Source: Terrisporobacter petrolearius
GTDB lineage: Bacteria > Bacillota > Clostridia > Peptostreptococcales > Peptostreptococcaceae
DNA: 64,000 nt
Reading direction: 5' to 3' (one strand)
NCBI RefSeq assembly: GCF_032598785.1
Contig: NZ_CP102984.1
This document shows positions 8,827 through 16,868 of this stretch, one piece after another. The notes beneath the pieces were generated by a model. That model saw only the letters and a program-made list of their open reading frames with translations, searched no databases and was not told where the DNA came from. The position numbers and the translations under genes were made by a program. Position 1 is the stretch's first letter; each line of letters begins with the position of its first letter.

Positions 8827-9677
8827 TATTTACTCTCCCCTTTTTCAGCAATTTCTATTGTTTGTTCAATTAATTCTATAACAGTCATTTGACCTACTCC
8901 ATTTGGTACAGGAGTCAAATGACATTGTTTTTCATTTACTATAAGGTCGTAATCTTCTTTAGACACATCACCACACATTTTGCCTTCTTCATTAAAGTTA
9001 ATTGATACATCTATTATTGTAGTATTATTAGAAAAATCTTGTGCACTTAAGAAGTTAGCTCTTCCTACTGCTGTAACAACTATATCTGACGATGCAATTT
9101 TTTCCTTTAAATTTTTAGTTTTACTGTGAGCTATAGTCACTGTGGCATTTTCTTGTAAAAACAACTGCGATAATGGCTTTCCAACTATGTTAGAACGATT
9201 TATTATAAGAACATCCTTACCTTCCATATCTATTTTAAATTCTTTTAATAAAGTCATTATACCTCTAGGAGTGCATGCCACATTCCCCTCCAAATTAAGA
9301 GATAATTTACCCATATTTCCTATTGTAAATCCATCTACATCTTTTTCACATTCTATAAGATTTGTAAGATAATCTTCATTTAAATGTTTTGATATAGGTA
9401 ATTGTAATAAAACTCCTGTAACATCTTTATCTTTATTTAAATCTATAATAATCTTTTCTACTTCATCTTGACTAATATTTTCATCTAAGTGAATTATTTT
9501 TGAACTTATTCCAACGTCTTCACATTTTTTAACTTTATTTGACACATACTTTCCACTGGCGAAGTCTTCTCCTACTCTAATGATTACTAGAGAAGGTTTT
9601 TTACTTAATTTATTTACTCTCTCTTTTAATTGTGCTACTTTTTTTGTTACTAATTGTCTCGCATCTAGTAATGTCAT
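8826..9677 (-). CDS. folD: Methylene-tetrahydrofolate dehydrogenase/cyclohydrolase
   Basis: 283 aa, the usual length. Bifunctional enzyme interconverting methylene-, methenyl- and formyl-tetrahydrofolate. The substrate-site segment SGKYVSNKVKKC (Y and K), the loop DVDGFT and the Rossmann motif NRSNIVGKPL are all present. The C-terminal PVPNGVGQMT is the family signature. It shares a stop/start overlap with thyX downstream and lies 60 bp after nrdD, separated by a palindromic terminator. Confidence 0.96.
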   Translation of the reverse strand: MTLLDARQLVTKKVAQLKERVNKLSKKPSLVIIRVGEDFASGKYVSNKVKKCEDVGISSKIIHLDENISQDEVEKIIIDLNKDKDVTGVLLQLPISKHLNEDYLTNLIECEKDVDGFTIGNMGKLSLNLEGNVACTPRGIMTLLKEFKIDMEGKDVLIINRSNIVGKPLSQLFLQENATVTIAHSKTKNLKEKIASSDIVVTAVGRANFLSAQDFSNNTTIIDVSINFNEEGKMCGDVSKEDYDLIVNEKQCHLTPVPNGVGQMTVIELIEQTIEIAEKGESK

Positions 9678-9713
9678 TTTCTTTCCATCCTTTTACTATT
9701 TTTATGTATAATA

Positions 9714-9737
9714 GAAAAGGTGCATATGCACCTTTTC
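9714..9737. terminator. Terminator between nrdD and folD
   Basis: Perfect palindrome GAAAAGGTGCA/TGCACCTTTTC starting 3 bases after the nrdD stop. It should isolate or attenuate folD-thyX-nrdG from nrdD transcription. Confidence 0.75.
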
Positions 9738-9739
9738 GT

Positions 9740-11869
9740 TTATAAATGTAAGACTCTTTCTCCGATTTCTTGCGTACGGCCTTTACCCCACATATTTGAA
9801 CCTATATAACCACAGGTTCTTCTCATAACTTGCATCTCATCTTTATTTCTATTTCCACAGTTTGGACAATACCACTCTAAATTTTCATCTAATTTTATTT
9901 CTCCAGTATAATCACATACGAAGCAAACATCCGGCTTAGTATTTATTTCAGCGTATTGTATATTATGATATATATAGTTGATTATTTGTTCTACAGCTGG
10001 TAAGTTTCTACTCATATCTGGAACTTCTACATAACTTATACATCCACCTGAACTTATATCATGGAATTGACTTTCAAATTTTAATTTAGAAAATGCATCT
10101 ATTTCTTCAGAAACATGAACATGATATGAATTTGTATAATACATTCTATCAGTTACGTTTTTTATTTCTCCAAATTTTTGTTTGTCTATTCTACAGAATC
10201 TTGAAGTTAAACTTTCTCCTGGAGTTCCATAAAGACCAAATCCAAGGCCTGTTTCTTTTTTCCACTCACTACATTTATCGTTTAAATAATTCATTACTTC
10301 AAGGGCAAATTTTTCGCCTTCTTCAGTTGTGTGAGATATATCAAGCATCGCTTGCGTCATTTCATATATACCAACATATCCTAAGGAAAGCGTTGAATAT
10401 CCTCCTTCTAATAAAGAATCTATTTTTTCACCTTTTTCTAGTCTAGATATTCCACCATGCTGCCAGTGTATTGGTGATATATCAGATGTTGTACCCTTTA
10501 ATAAATTATGTCTAATCATTAGTGCTTCTTTACAAAGATCTAATCTTTCGTCTAATATACTCCAAAACTTTTCCATATTTTTTTCTGCCGTTAATGCAAC
10601 TTGTACTAAGTTTAAAGATATAACCCCTTGGTTGAATCTTCCGTACCATTTATAATTTCCGTTTTCATCTCTCCAGTTACTTAGGTGTGATCTACAACCC
10701 ATTGGAGGGAATGTTTCTCCATCATAATTTTTTCTCATCATTTTTGCACTTTGATAATCTGGTACTAATCTTTTTGTATTACATTTTGCAGCAAGCTTTG
10801 TTATATAGTCATATTTACCACCTTCTAGACAGTTATGTTCATCCAGTAAATAAACTAATTTTGGGAACTCTTCACCTATTACTTGACCTTTATAGTTTTT
10901 CATTCCCTCTAATCTTTGTACTATCATTTCTTCGCAAATTAACGCCATTTCTCTTTCATACTCATGACCTTCTTCTATCTCCAAGTATATTGTACAAAAT
11001 GGTGATTGACCATTACTTGTATGAAGAGTTGATAACTGATATCTAATAGTTTGAATACCAGATTTTAATTCTTCCATCATTCTCTCTTCAGCTAATTCTT
11101 TAGCCATATCAGGAGAGTATTTTTGTTTATATTTATTTAAATATTTATTGTATGATACCCTTAAAAATGGTGCTATATGTTTTATAGTTATTGTATTTCC
11201 TCCATATTGAGCACTTGCTATTTGAGCTATAATTTGAGTAACTATAGTACATGCCGTTCCAAAAGATTTTGGAGATTCTACTAATTTGTTGTTAATAACA
11301 GTTCCATTTGTTAACATATCCTCCAAGTTGATTAACATACAGTTGTGTATTGGTTGCATGGCATAGTCCATATCATGATAGTGAAGAACACCTTCATCAT
11401 GGGCATGAACTATATGAGCAGGTATTAGTTTTCTTCTAGACATATCTTTTGATACTTCTCCTGCTACTAAATCTCTTTGAGTAGATGCTAATATACCATT
11501 TTTATTTGAATTTTCATTTAAAACATCTTCATTACTTCTATCTAATAAACCTAGGATGCTATCGTCTGTTGTATTTATTGTCCTTTTAAATGATTGTACC
11601 GCTCTATATCCTTCATATGCCTTAGCTGTTAGCTTTTGTTTATAATCAATTAGCTTTGTATATACCATTTCTTCTATTTTGTATACTGTAGCATTGGCAT
11701 CACGTTCCATACAAATAGTTTCTATATCTTCAGCTATTTCTTTTGCAATCTCTGGTATATAAACTCCACTACCATATTTCATCGCTTTTAATATAGCATT
11801 TTCAATCTTATCTTTATCAAATTTGACAACTTTTCCGTCTCTTTTGATTATATTTAACTCTTTTTTCAT
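9740..11869 (-). CDS. nrdD: Anaerobic ribonucleoside-triphosphate reductase
   Basis: Class III glycyl-radical reductase turning NTPs into dNTPs. An ATP-cone allosteric domain covers about the first 100 residues (IIKRDGKVVKFDKDKIENAI). A zinc site CxxC...CxxC (CFVCDYTG, CPNCGN) precedes the glycyl-radical loop RTCGYIG near the C-terminus. An in-frame ATG two codons upstream (11875) overlaps the GGAG ribosome site, so the ATG at 11869 is the better start, giving 709 aa. A NrdR-like operator lies upstream. NrdG is encoded 3 genes downstream. Confidence 0.95.
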   Translation of the reverse strand: MKKELNIIKRDGKVVKFDKDKIENAILKAMKYGSGVYIPEIAKEIAEDIETICMERDANATVYKIEEMVYTKLIDYKQKLTAKAYEGYRAVQSFKRTINTTDDSILGLLDRSNEDVLNENSNKNGILASTQRDLVAGEVSKDMSRRKLIPAHIVHAHDEGVLHYHDMDYAMQPIHNCMLINLEDMLTNGTVINNKLVESPKSFGTACTIVTQIIAQIASAQYGGNTITIKHIAPFLRVSYNKYLNKYKQKYSPDMAKELAEERMMEELKSGIQTIRYQLSTLHTSNGQSPFCTIYLEIEEGHEYEREMALICEEMIVQRLEGMKNYKGQVIGEEFPKLVYLLDEHNCLEGGKYDYITKLAAKCNTKRLVPDYQSAKMMRKNYDGETFPPMGCRSHLSNWRDENGNYKWYGRFNQGVISLNLVQVALTAEKNMEKFWSILDERLDLCKEALMIRHNLLKGTTSDISPIHWQHGGISRLEKGEKIDSLLEGGYSTLSLGYVGIYEMTQAMLDISHTTEEGEKFALEVMNYLNDKCSEWKKETGLGFGLYGTPGESLTSRFCRIDKQKFGEIKNVTDRMYYTNSYHVHVSEEIDAFSKLKFESQFHDISSGGCISYVEVPDMSRNLPAVEQIINYIYHNIQYAEINTKPDVCFVCDYTGEIKLDENLEWYCPNCGNRNKDEMQVMRRTCGYIGSNMWGKGRTQEIGERVLHL

Positions 11870-11989
11870 AAGCATCTCCTTTTGTACATAGTGATATCTA
11901 TTTTTATCTACATAGATTAATGTTTTAATTTTTTTATGTAAACCTATTGACTTTTATAGAAGTTTTATACCCAGTGTTCCTAAGATAAA

Positions 11990-12035
11990 ACACTATATAT
12001 AGTAACCACCTTGTATATTCTATACCACATGTGGT
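11990..12035. promoter_or_regulatory. Probable NrdR operator (two palindromes)
   Basis: ACACTATATATAGT (11990-12003) matches the NrdR-box pattern acaCwAtATaTwGtgt. A second palindrome ACCACATGTGGT lies at 12024-12035, centre 33 bp away, about three helical turns, close to the usual NrdR spacing. NrdR represses reductase genes when dATP is high. The first box is convincing; the second is weaker. Confidence 0.55.
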
Positions 12036-12229
12036 GCTTAATCAAGTGATTTATTTTTAATTTTTCAACTTTATTTTTGTCAATACTATATAATTTTTTT
12101 ATTTATATTCTCAAATGTAGCCATTCAAGCACATTGATTTTTTTTTATATTTTTTTCCATAAATTTACAAAATTTCATAAATTCGTATTGATTTAAAATC
12201 AAACAATACTAATAATATTTTTTCATAAA

Positions 12230-12271
12230 AAAAGAAATATAAAATGAATTTTCCCATTTTACATTTCTTTT
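12230..12271. terminator. Terminator of dCMP deaminase gene
   Basis: Near-perfect stem AAAAGAAATATAAAATG / CATTTTACATTTCTTTT just beyond the stop codon at 12280. Confidence 0.7.
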
Positions 12272-12279
12272 AATTAACT

Positions 12280-12762
12280 TTATTTAAATAATATTTCTAT
12301 TTTTTCTATACTTGCTTCTAATTTTATGCATTGTACTTTCGCTTTTTCAAACATATATTTAGAAGCTTTTGTCGAGTCTGTTTCAGCATATTTATCATCT
12401 AAATAATATACTTTCTTTATACCAGATTGAATAATATTTCTAGCACAATCATGACAAGGGAATAGATTAACATAAATGCTACATCCTTCTAAAGATTTTC
12501 CCCTGGCATTTAGTATTGCATTTTGTTCTGCATGAACTACATATGGATATTTTGTTTCAAGAAACTCTCCTTCTCTTTTCCATGGAAAATCTTCATCACT
12601 ACAACCATTAACGAATCCATTATATCCAATTGATACTATTCTATTGTTTTTGTCTACTATACAAGCACCTACTTGTGTTGATGGATCTTTACTTCTCATT
12701 CCTGATAATAAGGATATTCCCATAAAATATTCATCCCATGATATATAGTCTGTTCTCTTCAT
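12280..12762 (-). CDS. Deoxycytidylate (dCMP) deaminase
   Basis: 160-aa zinc deaminase of the ComEB/dCMP type, turning dCMP into dUMP, the ThyX substrate. The zinc and catalytic motif HAE is at 77-79 and PCHDC at 102-106 (zinc cysteines C103 and C106). The N-terminal KDPSTQVGACIVD is typical. The ATG has an AGGAGG-type site. It is transcribed in the same direction as nrdD but as its own unit with a terminator. Confidence 0.92.
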   Translation of the reverse strand: MKRTDYISWDEYFMGISLLSGMRSKDPSTQVGACIVDKNNRIVSIGYNGFVNGCSDEDFPWKREGEFLETKYPYVVHAEQNAILNARGKSLEGCSIYVNLFPCHDCARNIIQSGIKKVYYLDDKYAETDSTKASKYMFEKAKVQCIKLEASIEKIEILFK

Positions 12763-13025
12763 TATTTCCTCCTTTATATAAAATCCGATTAATTTTGTAT
12801 TATTTATTTTTATAATATAACACTTAAACCCTATTATTCAAATATTTTTTCTTATTTTAGCATAAAGTACAAAAATATTATTAATGATTTTTTGGCTTTC
12901 CAAAAAGTAATCAGTCGATTTTCTTACTTCGTTGATTTTACAATAACAATCATATACACTAAAAATAGGATGCTTTATTTTCAAACAAATAAATTATCTA
13001 CATATTTAGGGGAGGGAAAATAAAA

Positions 13026-13415
13026 TTGAAAAAATTAGTTGTTAAGGACAAATCTTTATGTCAAGCTTGTTTAGGTTGTGAACTAGCTTGTTCTGAAGCC
13101 TTTTATAAAAAAGAAGGTTTCTCTTGTATATCTATAGGGGTTAATAAAAAAAATGTATTAGATGTAAAAGCTTGTAACCAATGTGGCGTTTGTGCTAAAA
13201 AATGTCCAGAAGAAGCAATATCTAAAAATGCTAAAGGTATTTATACAATAAACAAGAAAAAATGTACAGGATGTTTAACTTGTGTAGAAGTCTGTCCAAA
13301 AGGAATTATTGTTAAATCAGAAGAAAAAACAGCTCCATCTAAATGTATGGCTTGCGGAATATGCGTTAAAGCATGTCCTCAAGAAATACTTGAAATTGTT
13401 GAGATTGCTGATTAA
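13026..13415 (+). CDS. Polyferredoxin with four 4Fe-4S cysteine sets
   Basis: 129 aa with sixteen cluster-type cysteines in four CxxCxxCxxxC/P sets: C12-15-18-22, C50-53-56-60, C80-83-86-90 and C107-110-113-117. This can hold up to four [4Fe-4S] clusters, like HycB/DmsB-type electron-transfer subunits. It starts with TTG at 13026, about 10 bases after a strong AGGGGAGG site; no better ATG exists. No partner oxidoreductase is adjacent, so the electron donor and acceptor are unknown. Confidence 0.85.
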   Translation: MKKLVVKDKSLCQACLGCELACSEAFYKKEGFSCISIGVNKKNVLDVKACNQCGVCAKKCPEEAISKNAKGIYTINKKKCTGCLTCVEVCPKGIIVKSEEKTAPSKCMACGICVKACPQEILEIVEIAD

Positions 13416-13437
13416 TTTAATTTTTATTGTAAATATT

Positions 13438-13470
13438 AAAGATGTAACTTATACTAGTTACATCTTTTTA
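13438..13470. terminator. Bidirectional terminator
   Basis: Stem AAAGATGTAAC / GTTACATCTTT between the convergent ferredoxin and ferritin-like genes, with a T-run rightward. Confidence 0.85.
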
Positions 13471-13484
13471 TTTTACAATTATAT

Positions 13485-13948
13485 TTAAACTACTGTATAA
13501 ATATAATTGTATAAACTTCCATACCTTAATTCATCGTTCAATATCTGAAAAATTTGATCTCTATAATATAAACTTAGAAGCCCTTCAATTATTTGGACAT
13601 AAATTTTAACTTCATTTAATTCTCTTATCATTGCATCTGATATTCCCTCTTTAAAACCTGCTGGTGAAATAAACTTTTCTTCTTCTGGCTGTATTTTTAT
13701 TCCTGTAATTTGAAGGTACATATCTTTAAATATTAGATTATGACGTAATTCGTCATCTCTAATTGATTCTATTATTCCTTGTATCTTTTTTGTTTCCTTA
13801 TTCGGTAATTGACTTACTGGAATATTATAGATTAGCATCGTAAAAATATAGAATCTTTCTTTTGTGATCCTATGGACTTTTCAATTAACTTTATAGAGTT
13901 TTGTAATTGATTTGGATCTGGATGTATCCATTCATAAGCATAACTCAT
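13485..13948 (-). pseudogene. Ferritin-like protein, frameshifted at a T5 run
   Basis: Two reading frames together form one ferritin-like four-helix protein. The 5' frame (13948-13832, 38 aa, ATG with AAGGGG site) reads MSYAYEWIHPDPNQLQNSIK and stops. The 3' frame (to 13485) carries the ExxH metal motif DDELRHN and a second helix pair ending in NDELRY. They meet at a TTTTT run; one extra T would join them as ..DSIFFTMLIYNIP.. giving about 155 aa. The last ExxH is ELRY, so part of the iron site may be missing. It may be a decayed gene, a switchable tract or a sequencing error. Confidence 0.65.
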
Positions 13949-14149
13949 AGCTATTTTCCCCTTAAAGTATTTTAATATATATACTTAAAAGTAGAAATTT
14001 GTTACTTTATCCATATTAATACTTTTATTTTTATTAATTTTAAATTTTTCATTACTGGCAAATAATTGGATTTATTGTTTTTTCTTCTTACCATATTATT
14101 TTGTATTTTTAGCATACTATTAGTGAGAAGTATCTTAAGGAGGTATTTT

Positions 14150-14407
14150 ATGACTACTAAAAATGTATATAGAAATAAACCTCAATTTGAAACTAATCCA
14201 ACATTAAACAAGAATTTAACTCCTAATGTTCCTGAGTTTCATTCTAATGCAATGGATAATCAAGGTTTGGTCCCATTATCCAATTGTTCTGATGGATGTT
14301 ATTGTGGTCATGAAAAAGCACACAAAGAAAATTCTGATCACGAATGTTGTCATAGAAAACATGCTGAAGGTCACAAGGATAAAAAATGTAACTGTGATCA
14401 TAAATAG
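14150..14407 (+). CDS. His/Cys-rich small protein, putative metal binder
   Basis: 85 aa from the ATG at 14150, chosen because AAGGAGG lies 7 bases before it; an upstream in-frame ATG (14066) gives an N-terminal hydrophobic stretch but has no good ribosome site. The last 40 residues are dense in histidine and cysteine (CSDGCYCGHEKAHKE, CCHRKHAEGHK, CNCDH), as in metal storage or metallochaperone tails. No known family recognised. It lies near the ferredoxin and ferritin-like genes, so a metal role is plausible. If the upstream start is used it would be a membrane-anchored metal-binding protein of 113 aa. Confidence 0.6.
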   Translation: MTTKNVYRNKPQFETNPTLNKNLTPNVPEFHSNAMDNQGLVPLSNCSDGCYCGHEKAHKENSDHECCHRKHAEGHKDKKCNCDHK

Positions 14408-14452
14408 CTAAATATTACTTCCCTTCAATACTTTGCTTCAAAAGTTAAATTT

Positions 14453-14492
14453 AAGAAGTCTATATTTATAATAATAAATTTAGACTTCTTTC
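14453..14492. terminator. Intrinsic terminator
   Basis: Stem AAGAAGTC / GACTTCTT with AT-rich inner pairing, after the His/Cys-rich gene, followed by T-rich sequence. Confidence 0.75.
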
Positions 14493-14546
14493 TTCTCGTT
14501 TACTAATTTATTATATGTGATATACTCATTTATATGAGGTGATTGT

Positions 14547-15254
14547 ATGATTAATAATAAAAAAGAAAAAATTAGGCAAGAATTAATTAAATTAGCTGAC
14601 GATAAATATAGAAGTTTTCATAGCAATTTATGTCCTGGTGTGGAAAATATTTTAGGCGTTAGACTTCCACTACTTAGAAAAATAGCTAAAAATCTATCTA
14701 AGGAAGAAGATTATTATAATTATTTAAATAATAATGATACAAAATATTATGAAGAAATAATGATTGAAGGGTTAATAATCGGATATTTAAAAACCGATAA
14801 TGAAAATAGATTTAATTATATAAAAAATTTCATACCTAAAATAGATAATTGGGCAATTTGTGATAGTTTTTGTAATAATTTAAAATTTACAAAGAAAAAT
14901 ATAAATGAAGTTTGGAATTTTATTTTACCTTATACTTCATCAGAAAATGAGTTTGATATTAGATTTGCCGTTGTTATGATTCTTAACTTTTACATAATTG
15001 AAGATTATATTGATGATGTATTAAATACTTTAAATAATATTCACCACGATGGATATTATGTTAAAATGGCAGTAGCTTGGGCTGTATCATATGCATATAT
15101 TGATTTTCCAGAAAAAACCTTAGCATTTTTAAAAAATAATAACTTAGATAATTTTACATACAACAAATCTTTGCAAAAAATCATTGAATCCACACGTGTA
15201 AGTAAGGAAGATAAAGATTTAATGAGAAGCCTTAAAAAAAATAATGTTAAGTAA
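14547..15254 (+). CDS. DNA alkylation repair protein (AlkD-like)
   Basis: 235 aa, all helical, in the HEAT-like repeat fold of AlkC/AlkD glycosylases that remove alkylated purines. Recognisable segments are PGVENILGVRLPLLRKIAK, EEIMIEGLIIGYLK, the IDNWAICDSFC block and YYVKMAVAWAVSYAYI. These match the PF08713 family. The ATG is preceded by GAGGTG. It is convergent with nfo and close to ogt, forming a small alkylation/abasic-site repair neighbourhood. Confidence 0.85.
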   Translation: MINNKKEKIRQELIKLADDKYRSFHSNLCPGVENILGVRLPLLRKIAKNLSKEEDYYNYLNNNDTKYYEEIMIEGLIIGYLKTDNENRFNYIKNFIPKIDNWAICDSFCNNLKFTKKNINEVWNFILPYTSSENEFDIRFAVVMILNFYIIEDYIDDVLNTLNNIHHDGYYVKMAVAWAVSYAYIDFPEKTLAFLKNNNLDNFTYNKSLQKIIESTRVSKEDKDLMRSLKKNNVK

Positions 15255-15259
15255 AAATA

Positions 15260-15294
15260 AAAATGCTTGAAATAAATTTTATCTCAAGCATTTT
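15260..15294. terminator. Bidirectional terminator
   Basis: Stem AAAATGCTTGA / TCAAGCATTTT between the convergent AlkD-like gene and nfo. Confidence 0.85.
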
Positions 15295-15298
15295 GTTA

Positions 15299-16132
15299 TT
15301 AATCATTATATACACTTTTAAGTAATTTAATTTCTTTTGCATATCCATCTAATTCATTTGGTGTTTCAAGTAAAAATGGTAAATGTTTAAGTTTCGGGTG
15401 ATTTATTATTCTAGTTATTGCTTCTAAACCTATATTTCCTTCACCTATTTTAGCATGTCTATCTTTATGACTTCCGCGAACATTTAAACTATCATTTAAG
15501 TGAATTGCTTTTAATCTATCTAAACCTAAAACTCTATCAAATTCTTCTAATACACCATCTAAATCATTGACTATGTCGTAGCCAGCATCGAATACATGAC
15601 AAGTATCCATACATACACCTATTTTATCGCCTAATTCAACCTTATCTATTATTGCTTTTAATTCTTCAAAGTTTCTTCCTATTTCTGTCCCTTTTCCAGC
15701 CATCGTTTCAAGTAATACTGTAGTAGAATGCTTAGGTGTTAAAGTTTGATTTATCATATCTGCAATATATTGAACTCCAACTTCTACACCCTGTTTCACA
15801 TGACTTCCTGGATGAAAGTTATATAAATTTCCTGGCACCATTTCTAATCTTCTCAAATCATCTGCAAAAGTTTGTATCGCAAATTCTCTTTTACTTTCAT
15901 CTGCTGCACAAGCATTTAAAGTATATGGTGCATGAGCTAATAATTTGGCAAATTTATTTTCTTTAGCTATTTCTAAAAAAGCTTGTATATCTTTTTCATC
16001 TAAGTCTTTAGCCTTTCCTCCTCTCGGATTGCGAGTAAAAAACTGAAAAGTATTTGCATTTATACTTAGAGCTTCGTCTCCCATATTTTTAAATCCTTTT
16101 GATACTGATAAATGACATCCTATATTTAACAT
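15299..16132 (-). CDS. nfo: Endonuclease IV
   Basis: 277-aa zinc AP endonuclease cutting 5' of abasic sites. Metal-binding segments are in family order: LAHAPYTLN, YNFHPGSH, LLETMAGKGTE, CMDTCHVFDAGYD, IHLNDS, DRHAKIGEG and LLETPN. Length is standard (about 280). It lies 12 bp downstream of ogt, likely one operon, and opposite an AlkD-like glycosylase whose abasic products it would process. Confidence 0.96.
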   Translation of the reverse strand: MLNIGCHLSVSKGFKNMGDEALSINANTFQFFTRNPRGGKAKDLDEKDIQAFLEIAKENKFAKLLAHAPYTLNACAADESKREFAIQTFADDLRRLEMVPGNLYNFHPGSHVKQGVEVGVQYIADMINQTLTPKHSTTVLLETMAGKGTEIGRNFEELKAIIDKVELGDKIGVCMDTCHVFDAGYDIVNDLDGVLEEFDRVLGLDRLKAIHLNDSLNVRGSHKDRHAKIGEGNIGLEAITRIINHPKLKHLPFLLETPNELDGYAKEIKLLKSVYND

Positions 16133-16143
16133 TTTATTCTCCT

Positions 16144-16608
16144 TTATTTTACGTCTAAATTTTCTATATTAAGTAATTTTTCTTTCACATTAAGTCCACC
16201 AGCATATCCAACTAATTTTCCATTAGAGCCAATCACTCTATGGCATGGAATGATTATTGGTATATGATTTTTATTATTTGCCATTCCTATTGCCCTACAT
16301 GCTTTTTCATTTCCAACAGCAATAGCAATGTCTTTATAACTTTTAGTTTCTCCATAAGGTATTTTTAAAAGTTCATCCCATACTTTCTTTTGAAATTCTG
16401 TTCCTCTAGTCTCTAGTGGCAAATCAAAGTCTCTTCTATTTCCTTCAAAATACTCTTTTAATTGCTTAAAACATTCTTTTATTAAATCTGTTTCCTCTAT
16501 ATTATCATTAGTATCTACTTTTGAAAAAAATATATCTGTTATTGCTTTATTATTTTCTCTAATTCCTATAATACCTATCTCTGTTTCATAAAAAAATATA
16601 TTATTCAT
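16144..16608 (-). CDS. ogt: O6-alkylguanine-DNA alkyltransferase
   Basis: 154-aa suicide repair protein taking alkyl groups from O6 of guanine onto its cysteine. The active site PCHRVIG holds C122. The upstream helix-turn-helix (YKDIAIAVGNEKACRAIGMA) and the Asn hinge are present. It lacks the Ada N-terminal domain. It is upstream of nfo in the same direction. An inverted repeat ATATAAGA / TCTTATAT at 16618-16643 sits just before the start and could affect expression. Confidence 0.95.
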   Translation of the reverse strand: MNNIFFYETEIGIIGIRENNKAITDIFFSKVDTNDNIEETDLIKECFKQLKEYFEGNRRDFDLPLETRGTEFQKKVWDELLKIPYGETKSYKDIAIAVGNEKACRAIGMANNKNHIPIIIPCHRVIGSNGKLVGYAGGLNVKEKLLNIENLDVK

Positions 16609-16819
16609 TATCCTTTAATATAAGACTTTTAATAATCTTATATCTCCTCTCTATAAAACTTTGTACTACTTATATTATAGATATTATTTTTACTTTATTA
16701 TCATTTAATATTAAAATTTTTCTATTATTTTTATTAGTACCCTTTTAATAAAATTTGAAACTTAATATAAAACGTTAAAAATTAAAATCCTACCCATAAA
16801 AATAGCTTCTTCTTAATTA

Positions 16820-16858
16820 AAACAGGCAGTTCATAACTAAGTTATAACCTGCCTGTTT
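16820..16858. terminator. Terminator after aspS
   Basis: Long stem AAACAGGCAG / CTGCCTGTTT with an inner pairing GTTAT/ATAAC, just beyond the aspS stop at 16869. Confidence 0.85.
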
Positions 16859-16868
16859 ATTTTAAATA

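Larger units (their letters stand above)
11876..12279. other. 404-bp gene-free region upstream of nrdD
   Basis: It is very AT-rich, and holds the nrdD ribosome site and leader, the two palindromes described separately, and at its far end the terminator of the dCMP deaminase gene. No supported coding sequence was seen on either strand. Confidence 0.6.

Noticed and set aside
14226..14411. 61-aa open frame over the His/Cys-rich gene
   Set aside because: Shadow frame of the metal-binding gene, without ribosome site.
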